Source: Modestobacter sp. DSM 44400 (GTDB lineage: Bacteria > Actinomycetota > Actinomycetes > Mycobacteriales > Geodermatophilaceae). From it: a stretch of 42,403 nucleotides of DNA. Shown one piece after another: positions 32,975 to 42,402 of this stretch. A model generated the notes under the pieces. That model had not been told where the DNA came from and did not search any database. It worked only from the letters and a program-made list of their open reading frames with translations. The stretch lies in assembly GCF_900107175.1 (NCBI RefSeq), contig NZ_FNOZ01000036.1, positions 1 through 42,403 on the forward strand. The letters are read 5' to 3'. Positions within the stretch are counted from its first letter, which is position 1, and every line of letters begins with the position of its first letter. A program made the position numbers and the translations under genes.

Positions 32975-33748
32975 TCAGACGTGCGGCTGACCGGTCGAGG
33001 CGCTGGTCCCGCCGTCGACCGGCAGCACAACGCCGGTCACGTAGGGCGGGGCATCGCTGGCCAGGAACAGCACGGCGGGGGCGACGTCCTCGGGCTCGCC
33101 GGGCCGGCCCAGGGCGATGCGGTCGACGAAGGGTGCCAACGACGCGTCGTCCCGGCCGACGCCCTCGGTCAACTCGGTGAGCGTGAACGCCGGCGCGACG
33201 GCGTTGAGCCGCACCCCCGCACTCCCCCAGTCCAGCGCCAGGGCACGGACGAAGTTGCTGATCGCGGCCTTGATGGCGTTGTAGGCGGCCTGCCCCCAGT
33301 CGCCACGGTCGCCGGAGACGGAGGAGACGGCGACGAGGTCGCCCCCGGGGGCCGCCAGGTGCGGCAGCGCGGCCTTGACCAGGTGGAAGAAGGCGTCGAC
33401 GTTGGTCGCGCGCAGCCGCTCCCATGCATCGTCGGCGAGCTCGGTGACCGGGCCAGCCTCGTAGCCGGCGGCATTGCTGATCACGACGTCCAGCCGGCCG
33501 AACCGTTTGACGACATCGGCCACCAGCCCGGCGACCTGCGCGCCGTCGGACACGTCGGCCGGCAACGCGGCGGCCCGTTCGGCCGGGTGGCCCTCGAGTG
33601 CCTGCTCGAGTCGTTCCCGGTGACGTCCGCTGATCGCCACGGTGGCGCCGGCGTCCAGGAACGCGCGGGAGATCGCCAGCCCGATCCCGCTCCCTCCGCC
33701 GGTGACGAGGACGACGGAACCGGTGAAGTCGAAGGTCGCTGTCTGCAC
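32975..33748 (-). CDS. Short-chain dehydrogenase/reductase
   Basis: A 257-residue classical SDR. The cofactor loop is VTGGGSGIG (about 15-23), NNAG is replaced by SNAA, the catalytic residues are S in VSSVSG and YNAIK, and the C-terminal VTGVVLPVDGG is standard for this group. Most such enzymes are NAD(H)-dependent alcohol or ketone dehydrogenases; the substrate is unknown. GTG 33748 has AAGGAGG 6 nt upstream, a strong ribosome binding site that decides the start over longer frames. It is followed by the APC permease gene on the same strand, 68 bp on, so an operon is possible. Confidence 0.88.
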   Translation of the reverse strand: MQTATFDFTGSVVLVTGGGSGIGLAISRAFLDAGATVAISGRHRERLEQALEGHPAERAAALPADVSDGAQVAGLVADVVKRFGRLDVVISNAAGYEAGPVTELADDAWERLRATNVDAFFHLVKAALPHLAAPGGDLVAVSSVSGDRGDWGQAAYNAIKAAISNFVRALALDWGSAGVRLNAVAPAFTLTELTEGVGRDDASLAPFVDRIALGRPGEPEDVAPAVLFLASDAPPYVTGVVLPVDGGTSASTGQPHV

Positions 33749-33877
33749 GGCCACCTCCTTTTCGGCCAGGCGCGCGCACACACCTCGCCACGGCGTCCGG
33801 CGCGGTAAAGGCATGGACACCGCCGGCCTGCGCGCGCTCTGATCACCCCTCCGGCCGGGACAGGAAGACAGGACACC

Positions 33878-34716
33878 ATGCGGATGCACGCCGACGAGGT
33901 GCTGACCGACGCGGCGCTCGTGCGCCGGCTGCTCGCGGCCCAGTTCCCGCAGTGGACCGGCCTCGAGGTCACCGCGGTCCCTTCGGCCGGGACGGACAAC
34001 GCGCTGTACCGGCTGGGCTCGGACCTGGCGGTGCGGCTGCCCCGGATCGGCTGGGCCGTCGCGGACGTCGGCAAGGAGCAGCGCTGGCTCCTCCGCCTCG
34101 CCCCGCACCTGCCGCTGCCCGTGCCCGTGCCGCTGGCCCAGGGGGCACCCGGCGAGGGGTACCCGTGGGCCTGGTCGGTGGTCCGGTGGCTCGACGGGGC
34201 GGAGGCGGCTGCCGACCGCGTCGGGGACCTCGGCGTCCTGGCGACCGACCTCGCCGGCTTCGTCACCGCGCTGCACCGGGTCGAGGTGTGCGACCCGGCG
34301 CCGGCCCTGCCGCCCGGGCGCGGCGTACCGCTGGCCACCCGCGACGACCTCACCCGCAGCTCGATCGCGGCCCTCGCCGGCAGCGTCGACACCGCGGCGG
34401 TCACCGCGGCCTGGGAGGACGCGCTGTGCGCACCGGCCTGGGACGGCGCGCCCGTCTGGGTGCACGGCGACCTGGCCCCGGGCAACCTGCTGCTGACCGG
34501 CGGCCGGCTCAGCGCCGTCATCGACTTCGGCGCCCTGACCATCGGTGACCCCGCCGTCGACCTGCTGCCGGCCTGGAACCTGTTCCCGGCCGCGGCTGGG
34601 CGCTGTCGGTGGCGCTGGTCGCCCTGCCGTACTACCGGGACACCAACCCAGTGATCGCCGCGACCTCCCGGCACGTGGTCGACGAAGTGCTCGCCGACCA
34701 GGCCCGGACCGGCTGA
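33878..34716 (+). pseudogene. Aminoglycoside phosphotransferase-like gene with internal deletion
   Basis: A protein-kinase-like APH of which most is present: SAGTDNALYRLGSDLAVRLP (nucleotide binding), Brenner motif VWVHGDLAPGNLLL with catalytic Asp, and AVIDFGALTIGDPAVDLL. After LPAWNLFPAA the frame is lost at about 34595-34605. The conserved end resumes in another frame as GWALSVALVALPYYRDTNPV and stops at 34716. Relatives have some 20 extra residues here, ending in a GRGWAL-like stretch, so a deletion between short GCCGCGGC repeats explains both the loss and the frame change. Function would be small-molecule phosphorylation; as written it is broken. Confidence 0.72.
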
Positions 34717-34811
34717 CCCGCGTCCCCCCTTCCACAGAATGGCCACTGCTGCGGAATCGGCGACACAGCGTCTCGGTTGCCGCGGTCGATCGTCCGTGAA
34801 CAGATTCGACG

Positions 34812-35428
34812 GTGACCGCACCCAGCACCGCCAGCTTCGCCGGGCGCAACGGCTACGTCGCCGTCCCGGTGGCCACCTCCGACCGGCCGGGACCGTGGCC
34901 CGGGATCGTGCTGGGGCACGACGCCTTCGGGCTCAGCGACGACATGCGCGAACAGGCCGACTGGCTGGCCGCCGCGGGCTACCTGGTCGCCGTGCCCGAC
35001 CTCTACCAGGGCAAGGGCATGGTGCGCTGCTTGAAGAGCACGTTCACCCAGCTCACCGCACAGGAGGGCCGGTATTCGACCAGGTCGACGCCGTCCGGGC
35101 GGCGGTGGCCGCCGATCCGTCGTGCACCGGCACGGTCGGCGCGATCGGCTACGGCATGGGCGGCGGGTTCGCCCTGGTGCTGGCCGGGCAGCCCGGCTGG
35201 TCGGCCTCCAGCGTCAACTACGGGATCCTGCCGAAGAACCTGGACGAGGTGCTGGGCGGCGCGTGCCCGATCGTGGGCAGTTTCGGCGGGCGGGACAAGG
35301 GCCTGCGCGGCGCGGCCGGCAAGCTGACCGAGGCGGCCGCCGCGGCCGGGGTGACCGTCGACGTCCACGAGTACGCGCAGGCCCGGCACGGGTTCATCAA
35401 CCGGATCACGACCGCCTCACCCCGTTGA
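34812..35428 (+). pseudogene. Dienelactone hydrolase-like gene, degraded
   Basis: An alpha/beta hydrolase of the dienelactone hydrolase family. The start (GRNGYVAVPVATSDRPGPWP, then IVLGHDAFGLSDDMREQADW) and end (GVTVDVHEYAQARHGFINRI) are clear. One base is missing at about 35065-35072 (GGGCCGG), breaking the frame before PVFDQVDAVRAA. The nucleophile elbow reads GYGMGG where the family has a Cys (GxCMGG), a one-base change from TGC to GGC. The C-terminal 40-50 residues are absent and the reading runs into the next remnant. Three independent lesions argue for real decay. Confidence 0.72.
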
Positions 35429-35620
35429 CCTGCCCGCCGGCCTGCTCGACCTGCTGTACAAGCCCAGCCCGTGCTTCTTGGCAACCCTCATACGACGGTG
35501 CGCCGCAGATGACCCGGACCTGGGTCGACTCCGATCTGGCGCAGATGTACACCGGCGGCCCCTACGCCTGGTACGGCGGCCGCGACCAGACCCGGCTGAT
35601 CGTGACCATCGAGGGCCGAG
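35427..35620 (+). pseudogene. F420-dependent PPOX-class oxidoreductase remnant
   Basis: A fragment typical of F420-binding pyridoxamine-5'-phosphate-oxidase-like proteins. The N-terminus DLPAGLLDLLYKPSPCFLAT is followed, after one missing base at about 35491-35496, by PDGAPQMTRTWVDSD. This joins directly to LAQMYTGGPYAWYGGRDQTR and LIVTIE, which belong near the C-terminus of the family. About 70 middle residues are therefore missing, with the junction near 35533-35536. It follows the truncated dienelactone hydrolase gene without a gap. No product is expected. Confidence 0.7.
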
Positions 35621-35757
35621 AAGATCAGCTCGCCGCAGGGCTGACGCGGTCGGCGGGTCCCTGCGACGCAGGGTCGCGCGTGCTCTCCACGGCGTTCTTC
35701 GCCGAACTGGAACACCGCTTCCTCGAAACCCGACCCCGACGCGCCTACCGTGGTGTC

Positions 35758-36486
35758 ATGCCCGCCGACACGCCCGACCGCCCGGAAGGCGCTCCCGTTG
35801 GCCGGCGCATCGTGCTGGGGCTGCTCGGGCTCGGGGCGCTCGGCATCGTGACCGGGACGGCGTTGCAGGACGGGCTCGGCACGGTCCTGGGCCCGGTCGA
35901 GCTCCGCGACCCCACCGGCCTGGCCGGCTTGATCCCGTCCGGGGACACTTTCCGCTACTACTCGGTGACCGGCGGCGTGGACGAGCCCGGCCCGCGCGAC
36001 TACCAGCTCGCCGTGAGCGGGCTGGTGGAGCGACCCGGCCAGCACACGCTGGCCGACCTGCAGGCGATGCCGCAGACCAGCCTGGTGCGCGACTTCCAGT
36101 GCGTGACCGGGTGGCGGGTGCCCGAGGTGCCCTGGGTCGGCGTCCAGCTCGCGCACCTGCTGGATCTGGCCGGCCCGACCCGGGACGCGGACGCCGTCCG
36201 GCTGACGTCGTTCGACGGCGCCTACACCGAGAGCCTGACGCTGGAGCAGGCCCGCCGACCGGACGTACTGGTGGCGCTGCAGATGCTGGGTGCGCCGGTG
36301 ACCCACGATCACGGCGGGCCGGTGCGGCTCTACGTGGCGCCGATGTACGGCTACAAGAGCCTCAAGTGGCTGTCCGGGATCGAGCTCACCCAGCAGGTCG
36401 TGCCCGGCTACTGGGAGGAGCAGGGCTACGAGGTCGACGGCTGGGTCGGCGCCTCGAACGGGCGCAGTGATGACCCGACCAGCTGA
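35758..36486 (+). CDS. Molybdopterin-dependent oxidoreductase (YedY/sulfite-oxidase fold)
   Basis: A 242-residue protein with a Tat-unlike N-terminal membrane helix (about 17-35) and a sulfite-oxidase-type molybdopterin domain. C115 in DFQCVTGW is the molybdenum ligand. GVQLAHLLDLAGP and MYGYKSLKWLSGIEL are family hallmarks. Related MsrP/YedY enzymes reduce oxidised methionine in the cell envelope using electrons from a cytochrome b. The next gene, overlapping by 17 nt, encodes such a cytochrome, so the two form a membrane redox pair. The gene lacks the C-terminal dimer domain of true sulfite oxidases. Confidence 0.88.
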   Translation: MPADTPDRPEGAPVGRRIVLGLLGLGALGIVTGTALQDGLGTVLGPVELRDPTGLAGLIPSGDTFRYYSVTGGVDEPGPRDYQLAVSGLVERPGQHTLADLQAMPQTSLVRDFQCVTGWRVPEVPWVGVQLAHLLDLAGPTRDADAVRLTSFDGAYTESLTLEQARRPDVLVALQMLGAPVTHDHGGPVRLYVAPMYGYKSLKWLSGIELTQQVVPGYWEEQGYEVDGWVGASNGRSDDPTS

Positions 36487-37111
36487 GCCGGCCCCGCTGG
36501 AGGCGGAGCTTGCGCGGTTCAGCCGTCCGGTGCGCTGGGTGCACGGGCTGACCGGCGTCCTCATGCTCGTGTGCATCGCCACCGCGGCGGTGCTCTACAA
36601 CGGCTCGCTGCAGGTGCTGGTCGGGCACCGCCCGGTGGTCGAGCAGGTGCACGTCTGGAGCGGCTACGCGCTCCCGGTGCCGCTGCTCGCCGGCCTGGTG
36701 TCGGGCAGCTACCGCGGCGACCTGCGCCGGCTCAACCGCTTCACGCCGCACGACTGGCGGTGGCTGCGGTCGCGCTCGCGCCGCGACGGGCTCATCCCGG
36801 TCGGCAAGTTCAACGCCGGCCAGAAGCTCAACGGTGCGCTGAGCACCGGGGCCATCGCCGTCCTGCTGCTCACCGGGGTGGTCATGTACAACACCGGGCT
36901 GACCAGCGACGCGTGGCGCACCGGCGCCACCTTGATGCACGACTGGTTCTCCCTCGCCGTGGGCCTGCTCGTCGTTGGGCATGTCAGCTTCGCGCTGCGC
37001 GACCCGATCGCGATGCGCAGCCTGCGGACCGGCACCGTGTCGCGGCGCTGGGCCCGGCACGAGCACGACGCCTGGGCCGACGAGGTGGAGGGAATCCCGC
37101 CGGGCCGCTGA
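36470..37111 (+). CDS. Cytochrome b, partner of molybdopterin enzyme
   Basis: A 213-residue di-haem cytochrome b of the b561/formate-dehydrogenase-gamma type with four transmembrane helices. Likely haem ligands are the His in VRWVHGLTGV, VHVWSGY, TLMHDWFSL and VGHVSF. It passes quinol electrons to the molybdopterin enzyme encoded just upstream. ATG 36470 overlaps that gene by 17 nt; a GTG sits one codon earlier. The insert RFTPHDWRWLRSRSR between helices 2 and 3 is usual for this group. Confidence 0.87.
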   Translation: MTRPAEPAPLEAELARFSRPVRWVHGLTGVLMLVCIATAAVLYNGSLQVLVGHRPVVEQVHVWSGYALPVPLLAGLVSGSYRGDLRRLNRFTPHDWRWLRSRSRRDGLIPVGKFNAGQKLNGALSTGAIAVLLLTGVVMYNTGLTSDAWRTGATLMHDWFSLAVGLLVVGHVSFALRDPIAMRSLRTGTVSRRWARHEHDAWADEVEGIPPGR

Positions 37112-37190
37112 CCTGCCCCTACGGTGGGGGCGTGCACGACGGGGAGGGCAGGACAACCGGTGTGAGCCGGTTCCTCCGGGGCAACCCCGG
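37112..37190 (+). ncRNA. Structured leader upstream of reverse transcriptase
   Basis: The 87-bp gap before the reverse transcriptase start can fold into three successive stems. CCTGCCC (37112-37118) pairs with GGGCAGG (37146-37152); AACCGG pairs with CCGGTT (37155-37172, 6-nt loop); CCGGGG pairs with CCCCGG (37176-37190, 3-nt loop). All stems are perfect. A retron-type non-coding RNA would lie here, but no msd-length stem or defined a1/a2 pair is proven; a transcription terminator or leader is the alternative. Confidence 0.35.
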
Positions 37191-37198
37191 GGCGTCCA

Positions 37199-38420
37199 GT
37201 GATAGCTGAACATCTCGTCACCCGCCGGCCGGCGCGCTCCGCGCACGCAGCGGCGGATCCCTCAGTTCTTCCTGCGCACCACGCAGGGGTGGGAGCGCGG
37301 GCACGCCGCCGACGTTCCGCCGCAGGTGGTGCGCTGGCAACCGGTGGCCACGGCCGGCGTCCGGCGCCGCAGGGACCGCGCCGACCTGCCCGACCTCGCG
37401 GCCCTGGCCCGCCTGTTGAGCGTCGACCAGGGCGAGCTGGCCTGGTTCGCCGACGCCCGCGGGCTGGAGCGCACCGCCGGGAAGGCGCTGCGGCACTACC
37501 GGTGGACGGCGGTGGAGCGCCGCGGCGGCGTCCGGCTGCTGGCCGCGCCCAAGCCCCGGCTGAAAGAGGCCCAGCGGCGCTTGCTGCGGCACGTGCTCGA
37601 ACCCCCTGCCGGTGCACGACGCGGCGCACGGGTGCGTGCCCGGCCGGTCGGTGCGGACTGCGGTGACCCCGCACGCCGGGTCGACCGTCGTCCTGCAGAT
37701 GGACCTGGAGTCCTTCTTCGCCAGCATTCCGGCCGGTCGCGTGCACGGGTGGCTTCAGGGCACGGCCGGGCTTCCGGAGCCGGTGGCACACACGGTCACC
37801 GGGCTGGTGACCACTGTGCTGCCGCTCGCCGTGTGGCGGCGGGTCCCGGTGCCGCGGGAGCACGCGGCCCGGGAGCGGCACCGCCGGCTCGGAGAGCGGC
37901 TCGCCGTTCCGCACCTCCCGCAGGGTGCACCGACGTCCCCGGCGCTGGCCAACCTGGTCTGCTTCCGCCTGGACCGCCGGCTGGCCGGCCTGGCCGCGGC
38001 GTTCGGGGCGACCTACACCCGCTACGTCGACGACCTCACCTTCAGCGGGAACCCGACGCTGCGCGGCGGGCGGCTGGCGGAGGTGGTCACCCAGGTGGTG
38101 ACCGACGAGGGGTTCCGGGCCAACCCGGCCAAGACCCGCACCACTGCTGCGGCCCGCCGGCAGGCCGTGCTGGGCACGGTGGTCAACGCCGGGCCCAAGC
38201 TGCCGCGGCCGGAGCGGGACGCCCTGCGCGCGCTGCTGCACCACTGCGCTGTCCACGGGTGCGGACGCAGGTCCGCGACCGCGATCCCGCGAGCTTCCGC
38301 GACCACGTGCTGGGCCGGGTGGCGTGGGCGTCGGCGGTGAACCCGGAGTTCGGCGTCCGGCTGCGGGTGATGGCCGGGCGGATCGACTGGGCCGGCGCGG
38401 GCGATGCGCCGGGCGCGTGA
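37199..38420 (+). pseudogene. Retron-type reverse transcriptase, frame-disrupted
   Basis: A reverse transcriptase of about 406 residues if repaired. Motifs in order: KPRLKEAQRRLLRHVL, HDAAHGCVPGRSVRTAV, VVLQMDLESFFASI (motif A), LPQGAPTSPALANLVCFRLD (motif B), TRYVDDLTFSG (catalytic motif C) and VLGTVVNAGPKLPR, the VTG-like element of retron enzymes. Three breaks occur: near 37258-37263, at 37601-37606 (one extra C in CCCCC) and near 38262-38267 (one missing base before TQVRDRD). YVDD replaces the more common retron YADD. No effector gene is adjacent. It would copy a structured RNA into DNA; the 87 bp upstream is highly structured. Confidence 0.78.
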
Positions 38421-38424
38421 CCGG

Positions 38425-39921
<1,497 letters not shown>

Positions 39922-40167
39922 CGGGCGTCCCCTCGTGACCGGCCAGCTGCTCCCACTCGTTCGCGTGGGTGCGTGGCGATCGCTCGGGACCGCCAGCCAC
40001 GAGAACCGTAGGCCGGGAGGTCCGAGAGCGCCATGGCTGACCGGGGAACGTCACTCCCCAGTTCATGGGGGCTGCGGACACGAGGGGGCAGCTGCCAATC
40101 TCCCCAGCAGGCGCCGCGGCGCTCTCCTCCACGTTGCCGCAGGGTCGAGCCGTCTCGAAACGACTCA

Positions 40168-40194
40168 GGCCGCCCTCCCGATGGGAGAACGGCC
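40168..40194 (-). terminator. Terminator below tRNA-Ala fragment
   Basis: GGCCGCCCTCCC (40168-40179) and GGGAGAACGGCC (40183-40194) pair over 12 bp with two G-T wobbles around a 3-nt loop. On the minus strand it lies directly after the tRNA-Ala 3' end, as expected for the original tRNA terminator. Confidence 0.6.
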
Positions 40195-40204
40195 CGGTCA
40201 AGAG

Positions 40205-40251
40205 GGTGGAGCTGAGGGGACTCGAACCCCTGACCCCCACACTGCCAGTGT
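40205..40251 (-). other. 3' part of tRNA-Ala(GGC), probable attachment site
   Basis: On the minus strand the sequence runs from the anticodon loop to the 3' end of a tRNA: ACACTGGCAGTGTGG (loop with GGC anticodon, U33 and A37), the T-arm GGGGTTCGAGTCCCC and acceptor strand CAGCTCC followed by ACC. The 5' half is absent: upstream bases (GAAGG) do not complete the anticodon stem. Loss of the 5' half with an intact 3' half is the usual footprint of tRNA-targeted integration. By polarity, the inserted element lies to the right. Confidence 0.75.
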
Positions 40252-40656
40252 CCTTCTCGGGGGTTTCAGGCCTCGGTCAGGACCTCGAAAGTCAGCCATA
40301 CCTGCTGCCTGACCTGCCCGTACGAGCTGTTGAGCAACGCCTGTTGTCGATGGCCACGAACGGGGGTTTGCGGACTTTTGCGGACTGCGAAGCCTTGCTA
40401 AGCATCCGGCCGGCGAGGCGCGCCCGTGACCCGGAGACCCCGGGCTGTCGCGGACACCGGTGCTTTGCCCGATGGGCACGAGGGCTCGATGTGGATGAGG
40501 TCAGACGCGAGGACCGCTCGTCGGGGACAGTGCTCCTCCCCCCACGGGCCGCGCCCCCTTTCGGCCCTACACCGGCACCGGCGGCCACCCGTCCATTAGC
40601 CGCCCGCCTTTCCTCCCCGGTCAGTACAGCCGGCGAGCGCGAGCGCCAGGTTGGCT
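40252..40656. other. 405 bp without a recognisable gene
   Basis: Immediately right of the tRNA fragment. Open frames here have no recognisable family and overlap on both strands. A T-rich patch (GCGGACTTTTGCGGACT) lies near 40370-40386, and base composition is slightly more mixed than in flanking genes, consistent with imported DNA. No integrase could be identified. Confidence 0.5.
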
Positions 40657-41208
40657 TCAGGCCCCGGACGCCTCATCGGCGGACGCGGCTGGAGCTGTTC
40701 CTGGGTCGGACTGGCCGCCTCCGAGCAGGAACAAGCAGCGCTCACCCAGCGGCGTGATGGCCCAGGCGGCAGGGCCAACGGCACCCGGGAAGTTGATGTG
40801 GCCAGCATCGCGGAGCAGACCTTGCCCGGCGAGGACCGCGACCAGACCGTCCGCTATGCCGGCGAAGCGCGGCAGGACCCGTTCCACGTGCTCCACCTGC
40901 CAGCCGTACAGATAGGCGTAGATCATCACCTCGACCTGCTCCACGGGGGGCTTGGCGTGGATCCGCAGGTGCTTCAGCAAAACAACGTGGGGCTCCTCAA
41001 GGAGGTCGAGCGCAGCCGCTAAGACGAGCGCCTCGCCGACGTCCCCCTCGACCTGCAGCCCGTCGACGAGGACTCGCGCCAGCGCGGGGATCTCCTCCCT
41101 CAGCGTCGACCTCGCTGCAGCCTCCAGGATTCGGTTGAGCAGCTTCAGTCGGGCGTCGTAGTCCGAACTGCGCTCATCGAGGATGCTGAGGCCCGGAGGA
41201 TGTCCCGG
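40657..41208 (-). pseudogene. Unknown protein, 5' end cut by IS256-like element
   Basis: A soluble alpha-helical protein of unknown family. Clear protein-like sequence runs from LDERSSDYDARLKLLNRILE through LREEIPALARVLVDGLQVEG and VEVMIYAYLYGWQVEHVERV to AAWAITPLGERCLFLLGG. The last part resembles a winged-helix C-terminal strand. The coding frame continues upstream into DNA that belongs to the IS256-like element, so its true N-terminus is missing. No ribosome binding site belongs to it. It is the only non-transposase gene on the element side of the attachment site. Confidence 0.55.
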
Positions 41209-41209
41209 G

Positions 41210-42142
41210 TCTCGTAGAACTTGAGGTGGCGGTCCCCCGCCCGGTCCTGCCGTGAGGTGGGAGTTGGGCGTCCGCCAAGACACCATCGAGACAGGGGACC
41301 GCTGTGAAGAAGCTTAGCCAGAAGCCGACGACTGGAACGTCGGACGGGCCGGGTGTGGCCGTGCCCGAGCGGGTGAGCGTGGCGATGGCCGAGATCGCCG
41401 AGTCGATGCAGGAAGGCCTGCTCGCTCTGGCGGTGGGTGCCGGGCTGCAGGTAATGGGCGCGTTGATAGAGGCCGACGTCGCCGCGCTGGCCGGCCCGAA
41501 GGGCGTCCACGACCCCGAGCGGGTGGCCGTCCGGCACGGCCGGGAGCGCGGGTCGGTGTCTGTGGGTGGTCGCCGGGTGCCGGTCGACCGGCCCTGGGTC
41601 CGAGCGGTCGACGGCTCGGGTGAGCTGCCGGTGGCCTCCTACGACCTGTTCTCCGCTACCGAGGTGATGGGCCGGATGGCGGTGGAGCGGATGCTGGCCG
41701 GGTTGTCGACCCGCCGCTACCCCGTCGGGCTGGAACCGGTCGGTGAACAGGTCACCGCCACCGCGACGGCGACGTCGAAGTCGGCGGTGTCGCGGCGGTT
41801 CGTGTCCCTGACCGAGACTGCGCTGGCCGAGCTGCTCGCCGCGGACTTGTCCGCCCTCGACCTGGTCGCGTCGATGATCGACGGGGTGCACTTCGGGGAG
41901 ACCTGCTGCATCGTGGCACTCGGGGTCGACATGACCGGCACCAAGCACCCGCTGGCGCTGGTCGCGGGTTCGACGGAGAACGCCACTCTGGTCACCGAGC
42001 TGCTGACCGGGCTTCGCGCGGGGCCTGGATGTGACCCGGCCGATGCTGGTCGGGCTGGACAGGTCCAAGGCGCTGGGCAAGGCAGTCGTGGACGTACTCG
42101 ACCATCCGGTGATCCAACGCTGCCAGCTCCACAGAGCCCGTA
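41210..42142 (+). mobile_element. IS256-like element, 3' truncated
   Basis: An insertion sequence whose left part interrupts the unknown gene near 41208 and whose right part is lost at about 42142, where another transposase gene begins on the opposite strand. The left terminal repeat is probably near 41210-41255 but cannot be confirmed because the right end is missing. Confidence 0.6.
41304..42142 (+). pseudogene. IS256-family (Mutator-type) transposase, frameshifted and truncated
   Basis: The N-terminal 279 or so residues of an IS256-family DDE transposase. Family features are VRHGRERGSVSVGGRRVPVD, SATEVMGRMAVERMLAGLST, the first catalytic Asp in SMIDGVHFGETCCIVALGVD, and KHPLALVAGSTENATLVTEL. 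At 42018-42023 one extra G in GCGGGGCC breaks the frame; removing it gives GLDVTRPMLVGLD with the second Asp, then HPVIQRCQLHRARK. The C-terminal catalytic Glu is absent because the gene ends at about 42142. GGGGACCGCT precedes the ATG. Confidence 0.8.
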
Positions 42143-42147
42143 AAGAA

Positions 42148-42402
42148 TCAAGTTGTCGGCGTGTCCGCTGGGGCGTATCCGGCGGGAAGGGAGTTCAGGA
42201 CGGCGGCCGCGGTGGAGAGGCGGGTAGCGGCGGGCGCGGCGGTGTAGCCGTGCTGGGCGAGGACCGGGCCGACTTCGCGGACGACGTCTCCGACGGTGCG
42301 TCGGCTGACGTCGAAGAGTTCGGCGAGGGTTGCGTGGGTGCCGAGGCCGCGCTGGTAGAGCACGGTGGCCAGCACCCGCTCGGCGTGATTTTCTGGGTGA
42401 AG
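42148..42402 (-). CDS. Transposase C-terminal part, probably ISAzo13-like
   Basis: The last 84 residues of a transposase continuing beyond the window edge. The segment HAERVLATVLYQRGLGTHAT followed by LAELFDVSRRTVGDVVREVG is a helix-turn-helix, and HGYTAAPAATRLSTAAAVLN closes it, a C-terminal pattern I associate with ISAzo13-type proteins. It meets the truncated IS256-like copy head-on at about 42142, so this element probably cut that one. The family name is tentative. Confidence 0.6.
   Translation of the reverse strand, partial: LHPENHAERVLATVLYQRGLGTHATLAELFDVSRRTVGDVVREVGPVLAQHGYTAAPAATRLSTAAAVLNSLPAGYAPADTPTT

Noticed and set aside
33813-33842. Nine-residue leader peptide upstream of the phosphotransferase gene
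   Set aside because: AAAGG precedes the ATG, but there is no attenuator structure and no reason for one; chance is sufficient.
37141-37198. Cobalamin or SAM riboswitch upstream of the reverse transcriptase
   Set aside because: Only simple stems resemble those RNAs; conserved core sequences are missing, and no vitamin or methionine gene follows.
39922-40204. Possible cyclic di-AMP (ydaO) riboswitch upstream of the lytic transglycosylase
   Set aside because: Such genes often carry one in actinobacteria, but the conserved GGGGGAACC-like and CCGTCAGCTAACC-like blocks are absent. Only a possible GGGGA-N-TCCCC stem is seen.
40198-40479. Protein-coding frame over the tRNA fragment
   Set aside because: Its C-terminus GVRVPSAPPS is the usual spurious translation of a tRNA T-arm and acceptor.
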